Below, piece by piece: positions 62,567 through 64,000 of a stretch of DNA of 64,000 nt. A program made the position numbers and the translations under genes. Every line of letters begins with the position of its first letter. Positions within the stretch are counted from its first letter, which is position 1. The notes beneath the pieces are model-generated. The model was given only the letters and a program-made list of their open reading frames with translations, was not told the origin of the DNA and searched no databases. The DNA comes from VAZQ01 sp963744275 (lineage in GTDB: Bacteria > Pseudomonadota > Alphaproteobacteria > Rhizobiales > Xanthobacteraceae), in the NCBI GenBank assembly GCA_963744275.1, contig CAVUSX010000024.1, positions 1 to 64,000 of the forward strand. The letters are read 5' to 3'.

Positions 62567-62603
62567 AATTCGACCGCGTTCCGGTTGGCGCGGAGGAAAT
62601 GCC

Positions 62604-63050
62604 TCACGGACAGCGCGTCATCCAGCGGGTCTCGCGTCCGGTCATCGACGTCATGACGCCGTCCTCGACCAGCGCGGTTCCGTCGGGGAAGAGCGATGAC
62701 CAGATGCGGATCTTGTCGTTCTCCTTGAGCAAGACGATGTCGAGCGCGACGCGATCGTTGCTCATGAGGACTTGTCGCAGCGACAGCTTGTCGGGAGCAA
62801 TGCGCTTGGCGTCGAGGATGTCGTAGACGCTGTCCTCATAGTCGGCTCCGGACTGATATTTCAGCTGGAGACCGCCGGAGGACGTCACCAGATAGGTGGC
62901 GTGATTGTTGGTCGGGCCCGCGTCCTGGCTGCACTCGCCGGCCCATGTTCCCAACAGGCCGAAGTCCTGCATCGCGGCGGCGGCGGACTGGGCATGCGCG
63001 AGCACGGGAAACATGAGGACGAGGGCCGCGCATAGGATCGGGGTGCGCAT
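62604..63050 (-). CDS. Exported hypothetical protein
   Basis: 148 residues: signal peptide CAALVLMFPVLAHAQSAAAA, then MQDFGLLGTWAGECSQDAGP, NNHATYLVTSSGGLQLKYQS, SLRQVLMSNDRVALDIVLLK and KIRIWSSLFPDGTALVEDGV. The LGTWA.DC...P...N....Y start is shared by many rhizobial exported proteins with a lipocalin-like strand pattern. Function unknown. GGAGGAAG site at the ATG. Confidence 0.8.
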   Translation of the reverse strand: MRTPILCAALVLMFPVLAHAQSAAAAMQDFGLLGTWAGECSQDAGPTNNHATYLVTSSGGLQLKYQSGADYEDSVYDILDAKRIAPDKLSLRQVLMSNDRVALDIVLLKENDKIRIWSSLFPDGTALVEDGVMTSMTGRETRWMTRCP

Positions 63051-63175
63051 CTTGCTTCCTCCGGCCCGCTCGGGGCGATCGTGACAAAAGCCCGCCCGCA
63101 AGCGCCTGCGAAAACGGCTCGCAGCCACCATAGCGTAGCGCTGCCGTGGCGGCCAGTCCGCGGTCGCCCTCGAGG

Positions 63176-64000
63176 TCATTTGGGGGCGACGTTGAAGGTC
63201 ACCAGCTGCGCATCCACCTCGCCGCGCAATTTGGCGAACAGGCCGCGAATATCCTTGTTGACGCCGTCGAGCTTCGCGAACTGGTCGAGCAGGCCCGTCA
63301 CGCGTTCGTCGAACGCCTGCCGGCTCTCGGCGAACCTGGTCGCCCGTTCGGCCAGAGTGGCATCGCCGTCATGGTCGAGGCGCTCGATGGTCGATGTGAG
63401 CTGGTCGCGAATGTCGTGCAGCGCGTTGACCAGGCTCTTGACGCCGCTCTGCTTGTCATCGAGCGGAGCGAGGCGGTTCTTCAACGCGTCGAGCTCGCCT
63501 TTCAGCTGCACGAAGGTGGCCAGCATCCGCTCGATCTCCTCGCAGCGCGATTTCATCCGCTCGGTGGATTGCATGAGCGCCTGCAGACGGTCGTTGAGGT
63601 CGTCCGCCTTGAGGCCGGTGAGGCCCTTTTCGAGGACGTCCTGCGAGTTCTGCAGCTCGACGAAGAGCGGCTCGATCAAGCGCCGCTTCTCGATCGTCTC
63701 GCCGAGCTTCTCGCGCAGTACCTGCTGCTGCTGGCGGGCCATCTCGATGCGGGCCAGCAATCCTTCCTTCTCGTTGCGGCTCTGCTGCAAGTGGGTGGTG
63801 CGTTCGGCCTCGAGCAGGCGACGCTGGAGCGCGCTCATCGCGTCTTCCGGATCGCTGCGCTCGAGATTGCTGGTGGCCCGGTCGATGTCCTTCTGGGCGT
63901 CGTCGAGCTCGTCGGCGGCCTTGCGCACGCCGCGGAAGCGGGTTTCCCACACCTCGTTGGCCTTGCGTTGCTGGTCGAGCCGCGCGCTTTCCCACAGCGC
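63176..64000 (-). CDS. Large coiled-coil protein, C-terminal part (partial)
   Basis: Runs off the right edge; the 274 residues seen are nearly all heptad-rich helix: RKAADELDDAQKDIDRATSN, ALQRRLLEAERTTHLQQSRN, EMARQQQQVLREKLGETIEK, ALMQSTERMKSRCEEIERML and SLVNALHDIRDQLTSTIERL, ending VDAQLVTFNVAPK. Structural or SMC-like architecture is possible, but no ATPase motif is in view. Confidence 0.8.
   Translation of the reverse strand, partial: ALWESARLDQQRKANEVWETRFRGVRKAADELDDAQKDIDRATSNLERSDPEDAMSALQRRLLEAERTTHLQQSRNEKEGLLARIEMARQQQQVLREKLGETIEKRRLIEPLFVELQNSQDVLEKGLTGLKADDLNDRLQALMQSTERMKSRCEEIERMLATFVQLKGELDALKNRLAPLDDKQSGVKSLVNALHDIRDQLTSTIERLDHDGDATLAERATRFAESRQAFDERVTGLLDQFAKLDGVNKDIRGLFAKLRGEVDAQLVTFNVAPK

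Noticed and set aside
61885..62607. Minus-strand ORF starting MRHFLRANRNAVEFYLAALG with a hydrophobic segment
   Set aside because: Overlaps the better supported helical protein at 62314 on the other strand; beyond the first 40 residues it has no protein-like pattern. A short membrane protein here is possible but unproven.

Overview
The window looks like chromosomal DNA of an alphaproteobacterium of the order Hyphomicrobiales (Rhizobiales), most likely near Bradyrhizobium or Xanthobacteraceae. The support is indirect but consistent: GC-rich coding sequence throughout; GAAC-N7-GAAC LexA boxes before uvrA and ssb; the rhizobial gene order uvrA / ssb / marC / gyrA / coaD / two cyclophilins / queA / tgt; lineage-typical small families (DUF1488, DUF6295, DUF2306); and many intergenic palindromes of the rhizobial type. 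No taxonomic marker gene is present, so the genus is an inference.

Layout. 1-1082 is the 5' part of an autotransporter-like surface protein. 1.5-9.1 kb is a pyrB-plsY-dprA block in which dprA is cut by a 3.4 kb AT-richer insertion carrying a DUF6471 gene, a decayed IS1595-type transposase, a 44-codon ORF and a broken conserved hypothetical gene. 9.1-12.8 kb holds aidB, ruvX, a DJ-1/PfpI protein and a haloacid dehalogenase. A group II intron with its maturase lies at 12.9-14.7 kb. 14.7-20 kb is a catabolic/exported set (PQQ alcohol dehydrogenase, TauD-type dioxygenase, Bug-type binding protein, Ntn hydrolase). 20-28 kb has msrQ, an ABC exporter, a metallo-beta-lactamase-fold protein, VapBC and an isochorismatase-fold protein. 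28-45.6 kb is the conserved housekeeping block: uvrA, ssb, gyrA, coaD, cyclophilins, queA and tgt. 45.7-52.3 kb is a second catabolic set: a molybdenum hydroxylase pair, a beta-propeller protein, a DHDPS-family enzyme and a flavin monooxygenase. 52.5-64 kb is dominated by short exported or membrane proteins, one tRNA-Lys, an outer-membrane barrel and a partial coiled-coil protein.

Data quality matters. About twenty genes, including the essential gyrA, are broken by one- or two-base shifts, several visibly in C runs or GC dinucleotide runs, and the protein resumes at once in another frame. I read most of these as consensus-sequence errors, not pseudogenes, and annotate the full span with the shift noted. 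dprA, the IS1595 transposase and probably the intron maturase are different and look truly damaged.

The most interesting items are: uvrA with a 115-bp cluster of four hairpins inserted in frame; an aspartate carbamoyltransferase carrying a PyrI-like zinc domain at its C-terminus; dprA split by an insertion flanked by GCGCGG; and a recurring pattern in which 15-18 bp tandem arrays sit at the start or stop codon of genes.
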